Of a stretch of DNA of 64,000 bases, positions 59,801 to 63,918 are shown piece by piece. This DNA comes from Siderastrea siderea. Lineage: Eukaryota; Cnidaria; Anthozoa; Scleractinia; Rhizangiidae. The DNA lies in the NCBI GenBank assembly GCA_964030785.1, contig OZ034975.1, positions 33,199,769 through 33,263,768 on the forward strand. The letters are read 5' to 3'. Position 1 is the first letter of the stretch. Every line of letters starts with the position of its first letter. The notes under the pieces are model-generated. The model did no database searches, was not told the DNA's origin, and saw only the letters and a list, made by a program, of their open reading frames with translations. A program made the position numbers and the translations under genes.

Positions 59801-62707
59801 ACGATGCCTGGTCTGATATACATTAAATGTTCAGCCAATCTTTAAGTAAAGGAATAAAAATCTACTGAGGATTGTTTTGACTGTGCCACCAAAATAATGA
59901 CCTGTGGAGAAAGAAAAAAAATGTATTTGCAGCCCTGTATAGTACAAACGCCTAGACTGAGGAAAATGCGTCTTACTCTGTTATCTTACCCTGGATCGGC
60001 TGGCTACTAGAGGAAAACTAGCAAAGTATCATCTGATCGTTGACTTTCTACATGTTTTGTTTTGAACTTTCAACTAAAATGATAATTGAGCTTTTCTTAT
60101 TTGCAACGCAGCCTGTACTATACCGTGTTGTTATTGTCGACCTTTATGCGTTAGTCGCTCAGGGGTCATTATGCAGCTAAGTGTTTTGTAACTGACCCTA
60201 TCCGCCTCCTTTAGGACAGGAAAAATTTTTGTTTACAGAAGATTCTACATTTAGATTCAGCATTTGAATGAGAACTGATTTAAAAGAAATGCCATAAAGG
60301 TATCGCTTGCCAGAGATCCTGCATGCAGCGTTTTGATTCGGAACTGTTTAAGACGAAATTTTTTTTCATGTTGGGAATCTCAAACTATACTTTTGTGTGT
60401 TCATAAGGAGTTCCAGCTGCCGCAGAAATTATAGGCCTGCCTGCAGAAACGGAGGATGTGGAAATAACCATAAAATGGAATGAGCCACAGAACAATGGAG
60501 CACCCATCACTAAGTACACTGTGTACCAAAGAACTATGAGTGATGATGGTACACCTCGAGAATGGAACGTAATAAACGTTATTAAAGATCCATCAGAGCG
60601 TCAAGTTGCTGTTAAGCTGGAGAAAGGCAAGAATTATGAGTTTGTTGTGACTGCCACAAATAGAGTTGGTGAGAGCTTAAAAGAAGGGGAAAAACTCAGG
60701 AAAATCGTAGTCTTAGGAGGTAAGTGGATGCACATAGCTTTGGTTAAAAAGAAATGCCCCTGCAATGTAAGGAAACTACTATACGCTATAAAGACAAGTT
60801 AAATAACAATGAGAAGTAGACTAAATTCTTACTAAATTACTAATCTACTAGGCTAGTGTAAGCTTATTTCTATCATATGTCACGAAATTCCACTAAGCAG
60901 CCTCACTGTATTTTGTGCTACGTTTTTAAACGCAGTTTTTGCCTCCGCAACCCCAAATTGTGGCTTAAGCCTCCAAAAGCATATTTCCGTCTATTTGGGC
61001 AAAAATGTTTGACAAATAATCTGGTGTCAGTTCGCCGGCAATTTTGTACATAAGTCAATACACTCAGAACGTAGCATCCTTTCCTGTAAAGTTTCCCATG
61101 CATACCAGCAGAGGGTGTATCGTAACTCAAGCAGATGATTATTCGTGTGGGCACGTTTGTGCATTTTCTAAAGGTTATTAGGAACCACTACTTTACTTTC
61201 GAGTTGTATTATGTAACATCTTTTTCTATCGTTAATGCTTGGCTTTGTTACTGTCAGGGGTATTTAACCTTGGGAATATTAAAATATTATTTAAAAATAT
61301 TTTGTGCCTCATCTTTTAAATAAATTTACTAGGTGGCTAAAATACACTTTAACATCTGCGTAGGTGTTCCTGCAGCCATTCACTTTACAGCTTATGAAAA
61401 GGATGGTGTTATAACATTAAAATGGAAGCAGCCAGAAAACAACGGAGCAGCCATTACAAAGTATTCTGTCTACCAAAGATTCGTGACTGATAAAGAGTGG
61501 AAGAAGCTTGAGGACATAACCGACACCTCCAAACTTGACTATGACCTTCAAGGCGAGGAAGGCATGGAGTATGAATTTGTGGTGACTGCTACAAACAAAT
61601 ATGGGGAGAGTTCAAAATCAGCCAACATTCAGACGGTTAAAGTGTTAAAAGGTAGGTTTAATGTTACTGAAGGTGACATATAGTTTGCGACTCGCCTGAT
61701 AGCCTAGCAGACGGAGCGAAGGTTTTCGGCAAGAACAAGTACAACGCATACTTTTTAATTGCAAATTTACAGGCCACTGTCCCAAAATCTGTTATGACAG
61801 CCTCTACATATTTCATTTAAGGATCTTCTGAAATCAAAGCACGGATTCTAAAACTTTACAACGCCCACGTTTGGTTTCCGGCTGGGTCCAAACTATTTTC
61901 CTGGGTATATCAGGCTATTTAAGTTCTAATACATCAATATCTTTTCTTTCATAGCTTCCGCAAAGCCAACGGATACTCAATCAGGTAGAAAATGAACGTT
62001 AATACAATTAATGCTTCATGATCAATTTCTACACTTAAATTATTCCAAGGTTAGCTATCTGTTTCAGGTTTTCTTAAGTATTCTACACCATTAGTACAAT
62101 AACAACAAACAAAGATTCAGCAACTAAATAAACAAATAAATAAATAAATAAATTTAAAAATAAGCACCTGAACTTCCTGAAAACTTATCTTAGGAAAGTA
62201 AATCAAGACTTGCGTTGGCACCCTGCATGAAATTCAGGACACCAACTCTAAAATACTTTCTCTGATTGCGAATCCCGGCGAGCTCCGCTCAAACTCCTTT
62301 TCTCCACCAAAATAATCCGACAGAATGTTGACATGTAATAAGCATTCTGGATAAGGGCTGAATACCGTAAGAAGGAGGGTGACAGATGGCTTGGTTAATT
62401 CGCAAGGATGGGTAGCTAGGTGTTCTAAGGCTATTGTCAGTATTCTTTATCACGTGCCATTTTTATTACTCACCTGAGTGAAAAATACAATACGAGTACA
62501 TTGGCACAGCTCGTCTTTAAAATTGTATATATGTACATTTTAGGTCGTTCGTGTGACGAGCAGAAGACAGTTCTTCATGCTGCCTACATCACTGTCATCA
62601 TTTTACTTGTCATAGTTTCACTTATTCTACTGGTCCTGCTTCGGAGAACGAGGAGTTGTCTTGGTAAGTAGGTCCTGCTGTTTTGAATCAACTATTTCTT
62701 GTAGAAA

Positions 62708-62746
<39 letters not shown>

Positions 62747-62874
62747 ATGCTGATTTGAGTCAATAATTCCTTACAGAAAAAACTGTAAGTTAGATGGACT
62801 AATAATAGTTGCAAATTGCCCAGTTAATAATGCCAGTGTGTTGTTGTTATTGCAGGGAACCCTAAAACAAACAG
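24993..62874 (+). CDS. Ig/FN3 single-pass receptor, multi-exon, 3' end outside window
   Basis: Exons joined in order: 24993-25071, 29051-29419, 53884-54141, 56181-56462, 56873-57116, 58215-58478, 59154-59447, 60408-60719, 61364-61651, 61955-61984, 62544-62663, 62856-62874. They encode a signal peptide, a V-type Ig, four further Ig domains, three FN3 domains, a 10-residue linker, a transmembrane segment and the start of a cytoplasmic tail. All junctions are phase 1 except the last donor (phase 2) and the Ig4 acceptor, which is off by one base. The protein should sit in the plasma membrane and bind a ligand or another cell. Five Ig plus three FN3 and short juxtamembrane exons fit an FGFR-like receptor tyrosine kinase or an NCAM/contactin-type adhesion protein; the kinase, if any, would lie past 64 kb. 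Family placement is inference. Confidence 0.8.
26185..26307. mobile_element. ~123-bp MITE with long inverted repeats
   Basis: The left end ATATTTAACAATTATCCTGC and the right end GCAGGATAATTGT-type sequence (AGCAGGATAATTGTTTTATT) are inverted copies. The inner part (CGCGCGGAATAT ... ATATTCCGCAAGA) pairs too. It is the same family as the element at 34590-34711, which shares the ATTTAACAATTAT end. Confidence 0.7.
27935..28899 (-). pseudogene. LINE ORF2 C-terminal relic with zf-RVT domain
   Basis: Read from 28899 downward, four overlapping frames give pieces of one protein interrupted by frameshifts. The third piece (28406-28110) has the pattern FQFTLLHRRLATNT followed by CTFCQNDRETLIHLFWTC, the cysteine/histidine 'zf-RVT' domain found after the reverse transcriptase in L1/Tx1-type non-LTR elements. 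The catalytic RT domain is missing. It is dead and lies antisense in intron 1. The inserted LINE at 46.6-47.6 kb carries the same domain, so both are from related families. Confidence 0.8.
29051..29419 (+). CDS. receptor exon 2: V-type Ig domain
   Basis: Acceptor TTCCTCTAG, donor TTCAAG|GTGGGT; 369 bases, 123 codons, symmetric phase 1. The sequence has V-set features: GSSVNFTWSFSG for strand B/C, VTWGL, a long middle, then IRKSDETVYGC before strand G (FVVLSVQ). The expected strand-B cysteine is absent (VNFTWSF), while the strand-F cysteine in YGC is kept, so the usual intradomain disulphide cannot form in the usual way. This is the outermost domain and could carry ligand recognition. Confidence 0.8.
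30500..30592. repeat. dispersed repeat copy A
   Basis: The segment with 'ctacatttggcgtcgggact' and 'ctgccaaatgctgcaaac' is clearly similar to 44625-44705 ('ctatatttggcttcgagacc', 'ctgcgaaatgctgcgaac'), in the same orientation, ending in 'gtgccgac(t/c)gagttcg(t/c)agca'. The surrounding sequence differs, so this is an interspersed element fragment. Confidence 0.6.
30660..31625. other. no supported feature
   Basis: Intron 2 sequence with no recognised exon, repeat boundary or RNA gene. Confidence 0.4.
31630..32220. mobile_element. 591-bp TTAA-flanked inverted-repeat element
   Basis: TTAA occurs at 31626-31629 and 32221-32224. The ends CCCTCGAACGTACAAGGGAG and the complement of the right end, CCCTCGGACATACAAGCAAA, are inverted copies. 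C/G runs (CACCCCCCCA; GGGGGGGGGGG) sit just inside both ends. No coding sequence. Part of the same family occurs in opposite orientation at about 48605-48705. TTAA flanks suggest piggyBac-type mobilisation. Confidence 0.75.
32230..33960. other. no supported feature
   Basis: Intron 2 sequence. The short ORFs at about 33.4-33.8 kb have a plausible acceptor (TTTCCCTTGTAG) near 33639, but the reading after it shows no Ig or other domain and lacks a good donor. Confidence 0.4.
33976..34043. repeat. (GATA)n/(GA)n microsatellite
   Basis: About five GATA units followed by a long GA dinucleotide run, then GATAAATAGATAGGTAG. Confidence 0.95.
34590..34711. mobile_element. ~122-bp MITE with inverted repeats
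   Basis: ATATTTAACAATTATTCTTT at the left is mirrored by AAAAGAATAATTCTTTTAGT at the right, and GTGAATAGTGGCAGAA pairs with TTCTGCCGCTATTCAC inside. Same family as 26185-26307. Confidence 0.7.
34885..35085 (+). pseudogene. Penelope-like element: GIY-YIG endonuclease C-terminal relic
   Basis: A 64-codon frame has the pattern PVARHFNLPNHSSQHM, then a glutamate in LEQKFIFQIGTL and the closing NPHGINERFSF. That is the C-terminal half of the GIY-YIG endonuclease domain of Penelope-like retroelements (histidine pair and catalytic-site glutamate retained). The N-terminal part of the nuclease and the whole reverse transcriptase are absent, so this is a 5'-truncated copy. Position 1-2 kb downstream of nothing coding and inside a receptor intron shows a simple insertion. 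The 3' flank carries a hammerhead-like core. Confidence 0.75.
35090..35530 (+). mobile_element. 3' terminal region of the Penelope-like copy
   Basis: Sequence after the endonuclease stop includes the hammerhead-like core and an AT-rich tail, ending in a (ATTCT)n run (TCTATTCTATTCTATTTC) at about 35500-35523, as retroposed 3' ends often do. The exact boundary is uncertain. Confidence 0.5.
35176..35210 (+). ncRNA. decayed hammerhead-like core in the Penelope 3' end
   Basis: CTGACGA (35180-35186) is followed by a short stem-loop (GGGCTAACGTTC) and GGAACGTCAGC. A functional hammerhead would have GAAA after stem II; here it reads GGAAC, so the core looks mutated. Hammerhead motifs in Penelope-like terminal repeats are established; this instance is inferred from sequence order and from the endonuclease relic just upstream. 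Confidence 0.45.
35948..37195 (-). pseudogene. Crypton-type tyrosine recombinase, broken (DUF3504-like)
   Basis: From 37195 downward the frame reads KLYEAGEV, LQQTAWFFITLDFG, then after a stop RGRENQRQL (box I arginine), CPVAVVKAYLSHLNP, a second stop, then NHFVRSTTVS (H-x-x-R), TGHKSDASLESYN (GH and the presumed nucleophile Y). A C-terminal tail (36205-35948) ends ISGGSFVNCSFNF, a cap often seen in these proteins. Two in-frame stops (TGA 36979-36981, TAA 36613-36615) and a 187-bp MITE between the recombinase core and the tail inactivate it. The order and motifs match the Crypton-derived recombinase domain known from KCTD1/QRICH1/ZMYM proteins. Confidence 0.8.
36209..36395. mobile_element. 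187-bp MITE inside the Crypton relic
   Basis: The ends ACTGGCGGATCAA (36209) and TTTTGGATCCACCAGG-type (CCTGGATCCACCAGG, 36381-36395) are inverted copies. RCATGTC flanks both sides (36202-36208 and 36396-36402). The host reading frame breaks exactly here. A C run (36250-36267) lies inside. Confidence 0.75.
37612..37805. repeat. imperfect palindromic dispersed repeat
   Basis: AGTTCGTATAGGGAAGAAAT ... CTCAATCTTGAGTACGGCCC is followed by a mirrored half (GTATTCAAGACCTCGGGCAC ... TATTTCCCTCTGCGGACC), forming a long imperfect inverted repeat. The same family begins at 63919 (GTCGGTCCGTATAGGGAAAA, CGGTCTTGAGTACG). Confidence 0.65.
38025..38104. repeat. A-rich (AAAAC)n simple repeat
   Basis: Runs of AAAAC/AAACA units from about 38025 to 38104. 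Confidence 0.9.
38110..38960. other. no supported feature
   Basis: Intron 2, AT-rich; only domain-less short frames. Confidence 0.4.
38972..39142. repeat. (GAAA)n microsatellite
   Basis: More than 35 GAAA units with a few interruptions. Long frames on either strand (KERKKERK or SFFLSFFL) are products of the repeat. Confidence 0.97.
39630..40440. repeat. large AT-rich palindrome with ATT/AAT core
   Basis: The left arm has two direct copies of a ~125-bp unit (each with TTTAACGTATACTACGGATA and TGAACTGAATTAATTAAAAT). After 39900-40100, a mixed (ATT)n/(AAT)n core, the right arm has the same units in reverse complement (TTCAGTTCATATCCGTAGTA, TACGTTAAAATCGTTACACA), with a third more diverged copy at 40310-40380. 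Arms of about 200-350 bp could extrude as a cruciform. Confidence 0.85.
40740..41249 (+). CDS. hypothetical protein, 169 codons, tail-to-tail with the recombinase gene
   Basis: An open frame from about 40740 (in-frame ATG at 40755) to TAA at 41247. The first half (KLIRDKAECSIIAKVE, then GFKGVWRVKDQEIENAWNWI) looks like a compact folded domain with conserved-looking tryptophans. The second half is charged and serine-rich (RESDDSSDESAIS), then basic. No family is recognised. The overlapping 171-codon minus-strand frame has a less protein-like composition. The position, converging on the tyrosine-recombinase gene 500 bases away, would fit a second ORF of the same mobile element. That link is speculative. 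Confidence 0.35.
   Translation: MLNFKMSKQCSQLNSKLIRDKAECSIIAKVEKQCSVVGFKGVWRVKDQEIENAWNWICEKRDECDLKLSKVNGVCFFFSSISTSKLDTKKRKTPQRSQALRESDDSSDESAISASQLSSPGKKVVPAISYWVACQTPNGSAMNPLKLQSAREKDLALPKASRPLDSRRK
41250..41756. other. gap between converging ORFs
   Basis: AT-rich, with GGAAGGAAAGGAAAGGAAAA at about 41583-41602. No gene is seen. It would hold the 3' ends of both flanking transcripts. Confidence 0.4.
41757..43448 (-). CDS. zinc-finger / tyrosine recombinase / Myb protein, intronless, Crypton-like
   Basis: An intact 563-codon single-exon ORF. Residues 38-62 form a C2H2 finger (C38, C43, H57, H62). Residues ~100-220 are helical, like an arm-binding/SAM-like domain. Residues ~275-435 resemble a tyrosine-recombinase core: R300 (KGSRPMTYQYLTVDM), a lysine region at 326-332, R400 (NPTRYRQIVET, where H of H-x-x-R is replaced), H425 and Y434 (KHSSAFAKVHY). 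Residues 470-505 are a low-complexity linker. Residues 510-556 are a Myb/SANT domain of telobox type (FTADEDDFL, GQWTAIL, GRTADSLKKRA). Cryptons typically add a DNA-binding domain after the recombinase; a Myb here would play that role. No stops, so it is young or maintained. It lies antisense in intron 2, just below the GGAAC array. Confidence 0.75.
   Translation of the reverse strand: MSDMNKKGKVDWSKIDGSSPKPKRLHLEKEETDSLYHCPIQACDHDGFKSQRGCRKHVNTKHSWFFFFDEKPDVSSTKELADDDTSGEITKQTARVMPSFSVSSQIGELFTKWLTGSGGGCKKDRAAQQIAKRCFKFLKFCCEDEDELSFEVLDFSLCSHSLLFKFIDYLQDECKLGHGGRLGYIDAISELIDFRKINGASDTVLRILSSTELYLKRARKTVAKMMRLQWTQDLDIETLDARGHWATMEELLEVVTFHLPRYENTVKTCKTIPGHVNPSDLTFATKFVAVYLFIKVKGSRPMTYQYLTVDMVRAAKENGGFIDQKKFKTASKYGFDSLILTDASMQALDSYINFVRPLLKPQCEFVLVTRNGGQHSKLGDVMSKLVFDAIGKFINPTRYRQIVETQSLNLLTSKEQQILSEDQKHSSAFAKVHYQKQRSREVAVKAHECLQKLQGTKGSEVDREVQTRFSGSTSSLAAPVETAETKSAPPKEKDSPPTNQLRVQRNYRRVLKFTADEDDFLKKGIDRHGFGQWTAILRDPDLKFQDGRTADSLKKRAGMKMQL
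43500..43845. other. 5' flank of the recombinase gene
   Basis: Contains CCCCAACTTGCC-type micro-repeats (43550-43600). No clear TATA or second ORF. An alternative minus-strand frame from 43701 overlaps the gene start in another frame and shows no domain. Confidence 0.3.
43845..44402. promoter_or_regulatory. dense GGAAC/GTTCC motif array
   Basis: In about 560 bases GGAAC occurs more than 20 times and GTTCC about ten times, at 15-30-base spacing, often as palindromic pairs (GGAACAATTGTTCC at 43964 and 44133; GGAACACCTGTTCC; GGAACAAACGTTCC). Spacers between motifs are unrelated, so this is not simple tandem duplication. It could be a protein-binding array (subterminal sites of a transposon or a regulatory element) for the recombinase gene starting at 43448. 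Function is inferred. Confidence 0.6.
44625..44705. repeat. dispersed repeat copy B
   Basis: Similar to 30500-30592 in the same orientation (see that entry for the shared words). No coding meaning is evident. Confidence 0.6.
44706..45340. other. no supported feature
   Basis: Intron 2, with a short C run near 44930-44938; ORFs here lack domains. Confidence 0.4.
45347..45431. repeat. 19-bp inverted repeat
   Basis: GTGCGTTCATCGAGTTATG (45347-45365) and CATAACTCGATAAACGCAC (45413-45431) are complementary at 18 of 19 positions. Confidence 0.65.
45485..46605 (-). pseudogene. LINE reverse transcriptase, palm and thumb part
   Basis: From 46605 the frame runs through MDLSKAFDTIPHTLL (palm block A), GVPQGSVLGPMFFNIF (block B), HAYADDEQQY (the catalytic YADD), LDLLGMTIDNQLNF (block E region) and the thumb (CSTVWHFCSSKN, LEALNRRALRI) to a stop at 45644. 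A downstream frame continues with FKYYAVELWNSLP near 45590-45530, so a frameshift lies near the end. Catalytic aspartates are intact. The reading frame joins directly to the upstream part across the inserted element. Confidence 0.85.
46606..46620. repeat. target-site duplication, left copy
   Basis: AACTATGATATCGTC, identical to 47635-47649; flanks the inserted LINE. Confidence 0.9.
46621..47101 (+). pseudogene. ORF2 C-terminal fragment of the inserted LINE
   Basis: The open frame lacks its start and all catalytic parts because of 5' truncation at insertion, as is normal for LINEs. The histidine/cysteine pattern of the zf-RVT domain is recognisable at residues ~27-65 of the fragment. It cannot encode an active enzyme. 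Confidence 0.8.
46621..47634 (+). mobile_element. 5'-truncated LINE inserted into the minus-strand LINE
   Basis: A 15-bp direct repeat brackets the 1014-bp segment. Its frame (46621-47101) encodes an ORF2 C-terminus with KLIEFQFKFIHRRLATN and a zf-RVT-like CTFYPDAPETLIHLFWAC (one cysteine changed to tyrosine), ending in TAG at 47099. About 530 bp of AT-rich 3' UTR follows. Relatedness to the relic at 27935-28899 is clear from the shared domain. It is in the opposite orientation to its host LINE. Confidence 0.9.
47635..47649. repeat. target-site duplication, right copy
   Basis: AACTATGATATCGTC, identical to 46606-46620. Confidence 0.9.
47650..48149 (-). pseudogene. LINE reverse transcriptase, N-terminal part
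   Basis: From 48025 the frame reads NARKACGHDMLPPRLIK, then KMGQVKPLFKRDEETDKRNYRPVNVLP (fingers, RT motifs 0-2), then LLSGFISAYRRYHS, where the target duplication interrupts it. The next residues, CETTLLKLTEDW, are found on the other side of the inserted LINE. Upstream (48149-48020) another frame gives ELFNDHFIHIADGV, the region normally just before, so there is a frameshift near 48010. Confidence 0.8.
48160..49200. other. mostly unassigned; partial copy of the 31.6-kb element
   Basis: About 48605-48705 matches the interior of the TTAA-flanked element at 31720-31810 in reverse orientation (TGACGTCATATCTCG, GATTCTCACCAAACCTGTGT). Otherwise no gene, RNA or boundary was seen. Confidence 0.5.
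49201..50710. repeat. inverted duplication, left arm
   Basis: About 1.5 kb that reappears, reverse complemented and roughly 85-90% similar by eye, at 51930-53618. Matching landmarks include AAATCAATTCCGTTCATATT, GTATGTGGTACCGAATATTA, TGCATGCATGTACCGCGGTA and CTGTTGGTTTTCCAAGAGGT. It holds no intact gene; the short ORFs in both arms lack domains. This arm lacks the MITE present in the other. Confidence 0.85.
50711..51929. other. spacer between inverted-duplication arms
   Basis: No gene. Contains GTTGAAC/GTTCAAC-rich short inverted words at 51340-51600, a familiar look for small palindromic elements, and a G run near 51178-51187. Confidence 0.5.
51930..53618. repeat. inverted duplication, right arm
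   Basis: Reverse-complement partner of 49201-50710, longer by a 161-bp MITE (52462-52622) and small indels. It ends about 165 bases before the (ATC)n tract and 265 bases before the Ig2 exon. Confidence 0.85.
52462..52622. mobile_element. 161-bp Tc1/mariner-pogo type MITE, TA target duplication
   Basis: The termini CAGTGGAACCTCGATTTAAC and its complement (GTTAAATCGAGGTTCCACTG) are perfect 20-bp inverted repeats; TA flanks both ends. The other arm of the inverted duplication preserves the uninterrupted site (GCATGTACCGCGG). Internal TTCGTTATATCGAGG repeats. No coding sequence. Confidence 0.9.
53789..53825. repeat. (ATC)n microsatellite just before the Ig2 exon
   Basis: Twelve CAT/ATC units at 53789-53825, about 60 bases before the exon acceptor. 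Confidence 0.95.
53884..54141 (+). CDS. receptor exon 3: Ig domain 2
   Basis: Acceptor AAATATGCAG, donor AATT|GTAAGT; 258 bases, 86 codons, phase 1-1. Intermediate-set Ig with all landmarks: VDIICEATG (strand-B Cys), VTWIHKG (core Trp), LTFSAVRKDDAGTYSCKA (D-x-G-x-Y-x-C). Starts EKPTITRP after the junction. Confidence 0.9.
54935..55125 (-). mobile_element. tRNA-derived SINE
   Basis: On the minus strand GGCGTGGTGTAGTGGTTAAC and CGCGTTGGACTTTCC resemble a tRNA 5' half including an A box. The body contains CACTCAGGTGTATAAATGGG and a 3' GGGATGCGAT-like segment (complement of 'gaatgggatgctagtccatcg'), a layout common to invertebrate SINEs. The B box is degenerate. Confidence 0.65.
55126..55232 (+). 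other. short FN3-like reading after an acceptor
   Basis: Following CCTTCTGCAG at 55126 the frame reads AKLTVRRLKKATKYEVEVVN, which resembles strands E-F of an FN3 domain (L-x-x-L-x-x-x-T-x-Y-x-v). There is no N-terminal half (no core Trp) and no clean donor. It may be a relic FN3 exon cut by the SINE or a chance match. Confidence 0.2.
55300..55535. repeat. degenerate ~24-bp tandem repeat
   Basis: Words 'ttgttgttttgccgtgagtt' recur with substitutions at about 24-base steps. Confidence 0.7.
56181..56462 (+). CDS. receptor exon 4: Ig domain 3
   Basis: Acceptor CATTTTTTCTAG, donor CATG|GTAAGT; 282 bases, 94 codons, phase 1-1. Strand-B Cys in VTLTCHVTAA and strand-F Cys in DYGKYKCVAKNAAGEG are present. 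The usual core Trp is replaced by an aromatic pair (YRFYRND), which is tolerated in some Ig sets. Confidence 0.9.
56463..56872. other. intron 4
   Basis: 410 bases, GT/AG. No feature. Confidence 0.7.
56873..57116 (+). CDS. receptor exon 5: Ig domain 4, with a one-base frame conflict
   Basis: Acceptor TCCTGCAAAG, donor AATT|GTAAGT. The Ig reading is excellent: IDLKCEASG, LTWTKDGG, RDDSGTYVCKADN. The exon is 244 bases (3n+1), whereas every neighbour is 3n. From the phase-1 donor at 56462 the frame starts DSVK and then runs out of register in AAAAA at 56881-56885; with four A it would join smoothly. So either the sequence has a homopolymer error, this allele is frameshifted, or an unseen acceptor is used. 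A frameshifted version stops soon after (TAG at 56901). Confidence 0.8.
57117..58214. other. intron 5 with an 84-bp tandem duplication
   Basis: GT/AG, phase 1. Two copies of an 84-bp unit lie at 57275-57441. No coding sequence. Confidence 0.7.
57275..57441. repeat. 84-bp tandem duplication (two copies)
   Basis: 'aagcttttttaattttg' (57275) and 'aagctttttaaattttg' (57359) head two copies that differ by only a few bases and both end in GGTTTCAGTTGATCCAA. Confidence 0.9.
58215..58478 (+). CDS. receptor exon 6: Ig domain 5
   Basis: Acceptor CTTATCAACAG, donor AATAA|GTGAGT; 264 bases, 88 codons, phase 1-1. VKLKCVSDGIPTPTLSWY and DFGLYNCTADNGFD show both cysteines and the core Trp. It is the last Ig domain before the FN3 block. 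The following intron (58479-59153) holds nothing recognisable. Confidence 0.9.
59154..59447 (+). CDS. receptor exon 7: FN3 domain 1
   Basis: Acceptor TGTTCATTAAG, donor GAAG|GTGAGT; 294 bases, 98 codons, phase 1-1. It starts APGSPSITSTAAD, has the core Trp in LTVKWTVPADDGGSPVTAY and the conserved tyrosine in LEKNTNYTVKVYARN. It is more diverged from FN3-2 and FN3-3 than those two are from each other. Confidence 0.9.
59448..60407. other. intron 7
   Basis: 960 bases, GT/AG, phase 1. No repeat or gene recognised. Confidence 0.7.
60408..60719 (+). CDS. receptor exon 8: FN3 domain 2
   Basis: Acceptor TGTTCATAAG, donor GGAG|GTAAGT; 312 bases, 104 codons, phase 1-1. ITIKWNEPQNNGAPITKY and KNYEFVVTATNRVGES are classic FN3 strand B-C and F-G. 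Very similar to exon 9. Confidence 0.92.
60720..61363. other. intron 8
   Basis: 644 bases, GT/AG, phase 1. Nothing recognised. Confidence 0.7.
61364..61651 (+). CDS. receptor exon 9: FN3 domain 3
   Basis: Acceptor ACATCTGCGTAG, donor AAAG|GTAGGT; 288 bases, 96 codons, phase 1-1. ITLKWKQPENNGAAITKY and EYEFVVTATNKYGES parallel exon 8 closely, indicating exon duplication. Confidence 0.92.
61955..61984 (+). CDS. receptor exon 10: 10-residue stalk linker
   Basis: Acceptor TCTTTCATAG, donor ATCAG|GTAGAA; 30 bases, phase 1-1, encoding ASAKPTDTQS. Small, polar and threonine/serine-rich, as expected for a membrane-proximal stalk. Found from phase and splice sites only. Confidence 0.6.
61985..62543. 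other. intron 10 with an (AAAT)n tract
   Basis: GT/AG, phase 1. AAATAAATAAATAAATAAAT runs at about 62127-62155. Confidence 0.7.
62544..62663 (+). CDS. receptor exon 11: transmembrane segment
   Basis: Acceptor TACATTTTAG, donor CTTG|GTAAGT; 120 bases, 40 codons, phase 1-1. After RSCDEQKTVLHAAY comes a strongly hydrophobic stretch (ITVIILLVIVSLILLVLL), then a stop-transfer RRTRS. Orientation is outside-to-inside, type I. Confidence 0.88.
62705..62746. repeat. (AAC)n microsatellite
   Basis: About thirteen AAC units within the intron after the transmembrane exon. Confidence 0.95.
62856..62874 (+). CDS. receptor exon 12: first cytoplasmic exon
   Basis: Acceptor TTGTTATTGCAG, donor AACAG|GTATGT; 19 bases, phase 1 in and 2 out, encoding GNPKTN. 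Tiny juxtamembrane exons like this occur in receptor kinase genes. The continuation is outside the window or in sequence I could not resolve. Confidence 0.55.
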
Positions 62875-63918
62875 GTATGTGTATTTCTTGTTAAATTATT
62901 AATTAGTAAAGGAGGTCAAAATGGACATTCGCACTTAACACAAAGATCATTTTAGACCACAATTAGGCATCATGCATCACGTTATGAATCTTTTAAATTC
63001 TAGCTGGTAACCGCGCGAAAACCATTGAATGAAAACTGAAAACAACATACCTCGGTTGAACTCGAAAATTTTTTTCACTTATGGCTCAAAGATGCGAATT
63101 TTTTGTCAACTCTCAATTCTTACGTGTGCTATAAATGGATACCTTCAAAAGGCGAGTACTCGTTTTAATGTTGTGCAGCTTGGCATGGTTTGAATTCACT
63201 CTACACAGGAGTTTTAGTTTTTAAATTGCGATCGCCACAATGCCTTTTGACTCCGACATTTACTTTAATGACTTCGTTTTTTTTAGTTTTTTTCTCTTCG
63301 TTTATCGAGGTTCGGTATATTTTCATTCAAGAAATTGTGCAGGCTTTAACTGGAATTTTGCTTTTTCATCTGCGGTAAACGAAGATAAGCTCAAAAGCCG
63401 GCGCACCGTTCGCTTTGGTTTTAAAACTGAGATCACACCGAACGATTTCGCTAAATGATTAAATTGTTTATATCCGAAGAACCATCACATACATGAACGT
63501 TTACAAGTACAATGCAAAACATAAAAAAAGTAATTAGGCTAAAAGGAATGTTTTTCAAAATATTCTCTTCCATTTTTTTACGCAAGAGCAATTAAACCTG
63601 TCCTAATCTTTGAGTGGCCCGTTTAAGAGTACTTTGGTTTTGTGTTTAGAAAGCTTAAGCTTAATTATGTTTTTAATTGGGTTGTTTATCGTTATGCCGG
63701 CTACGATTTTCCAAGTGTATGTCTGTTCTTGAAAAACATGCTTTTTCGTGTTGATAGGGTAGTTTCTAGTCGAAAATATTAAACTTAAGTTAAAAGTTTG
63801 TAGAGTTTATGATTACATTCGCTCCACGATTTCCTGCCACCTGACTCAGTGAAACTTACGCGCGTTCGGCCAACCTTTGAAGATTGACCTGCAAACTGGC
63901 AAATGTTGGAAAAAAATA
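62875..63918. other. intron sequence after exon 12, no further exon recognised
   Basis: Starts with a GTATGT donor. No acceptor with a phase-2 coding continuation was convincing. ORFs at 63.2-63.46 kb have no domain. Confidence 0.5.

Noticed and set aside
63190..63458. Possible cytoplasmic exon of the receptor
   Set aside because: No acceptor of the required phase, no kinase motif, and phenylalanine-rich reading typical of T-rich intron.
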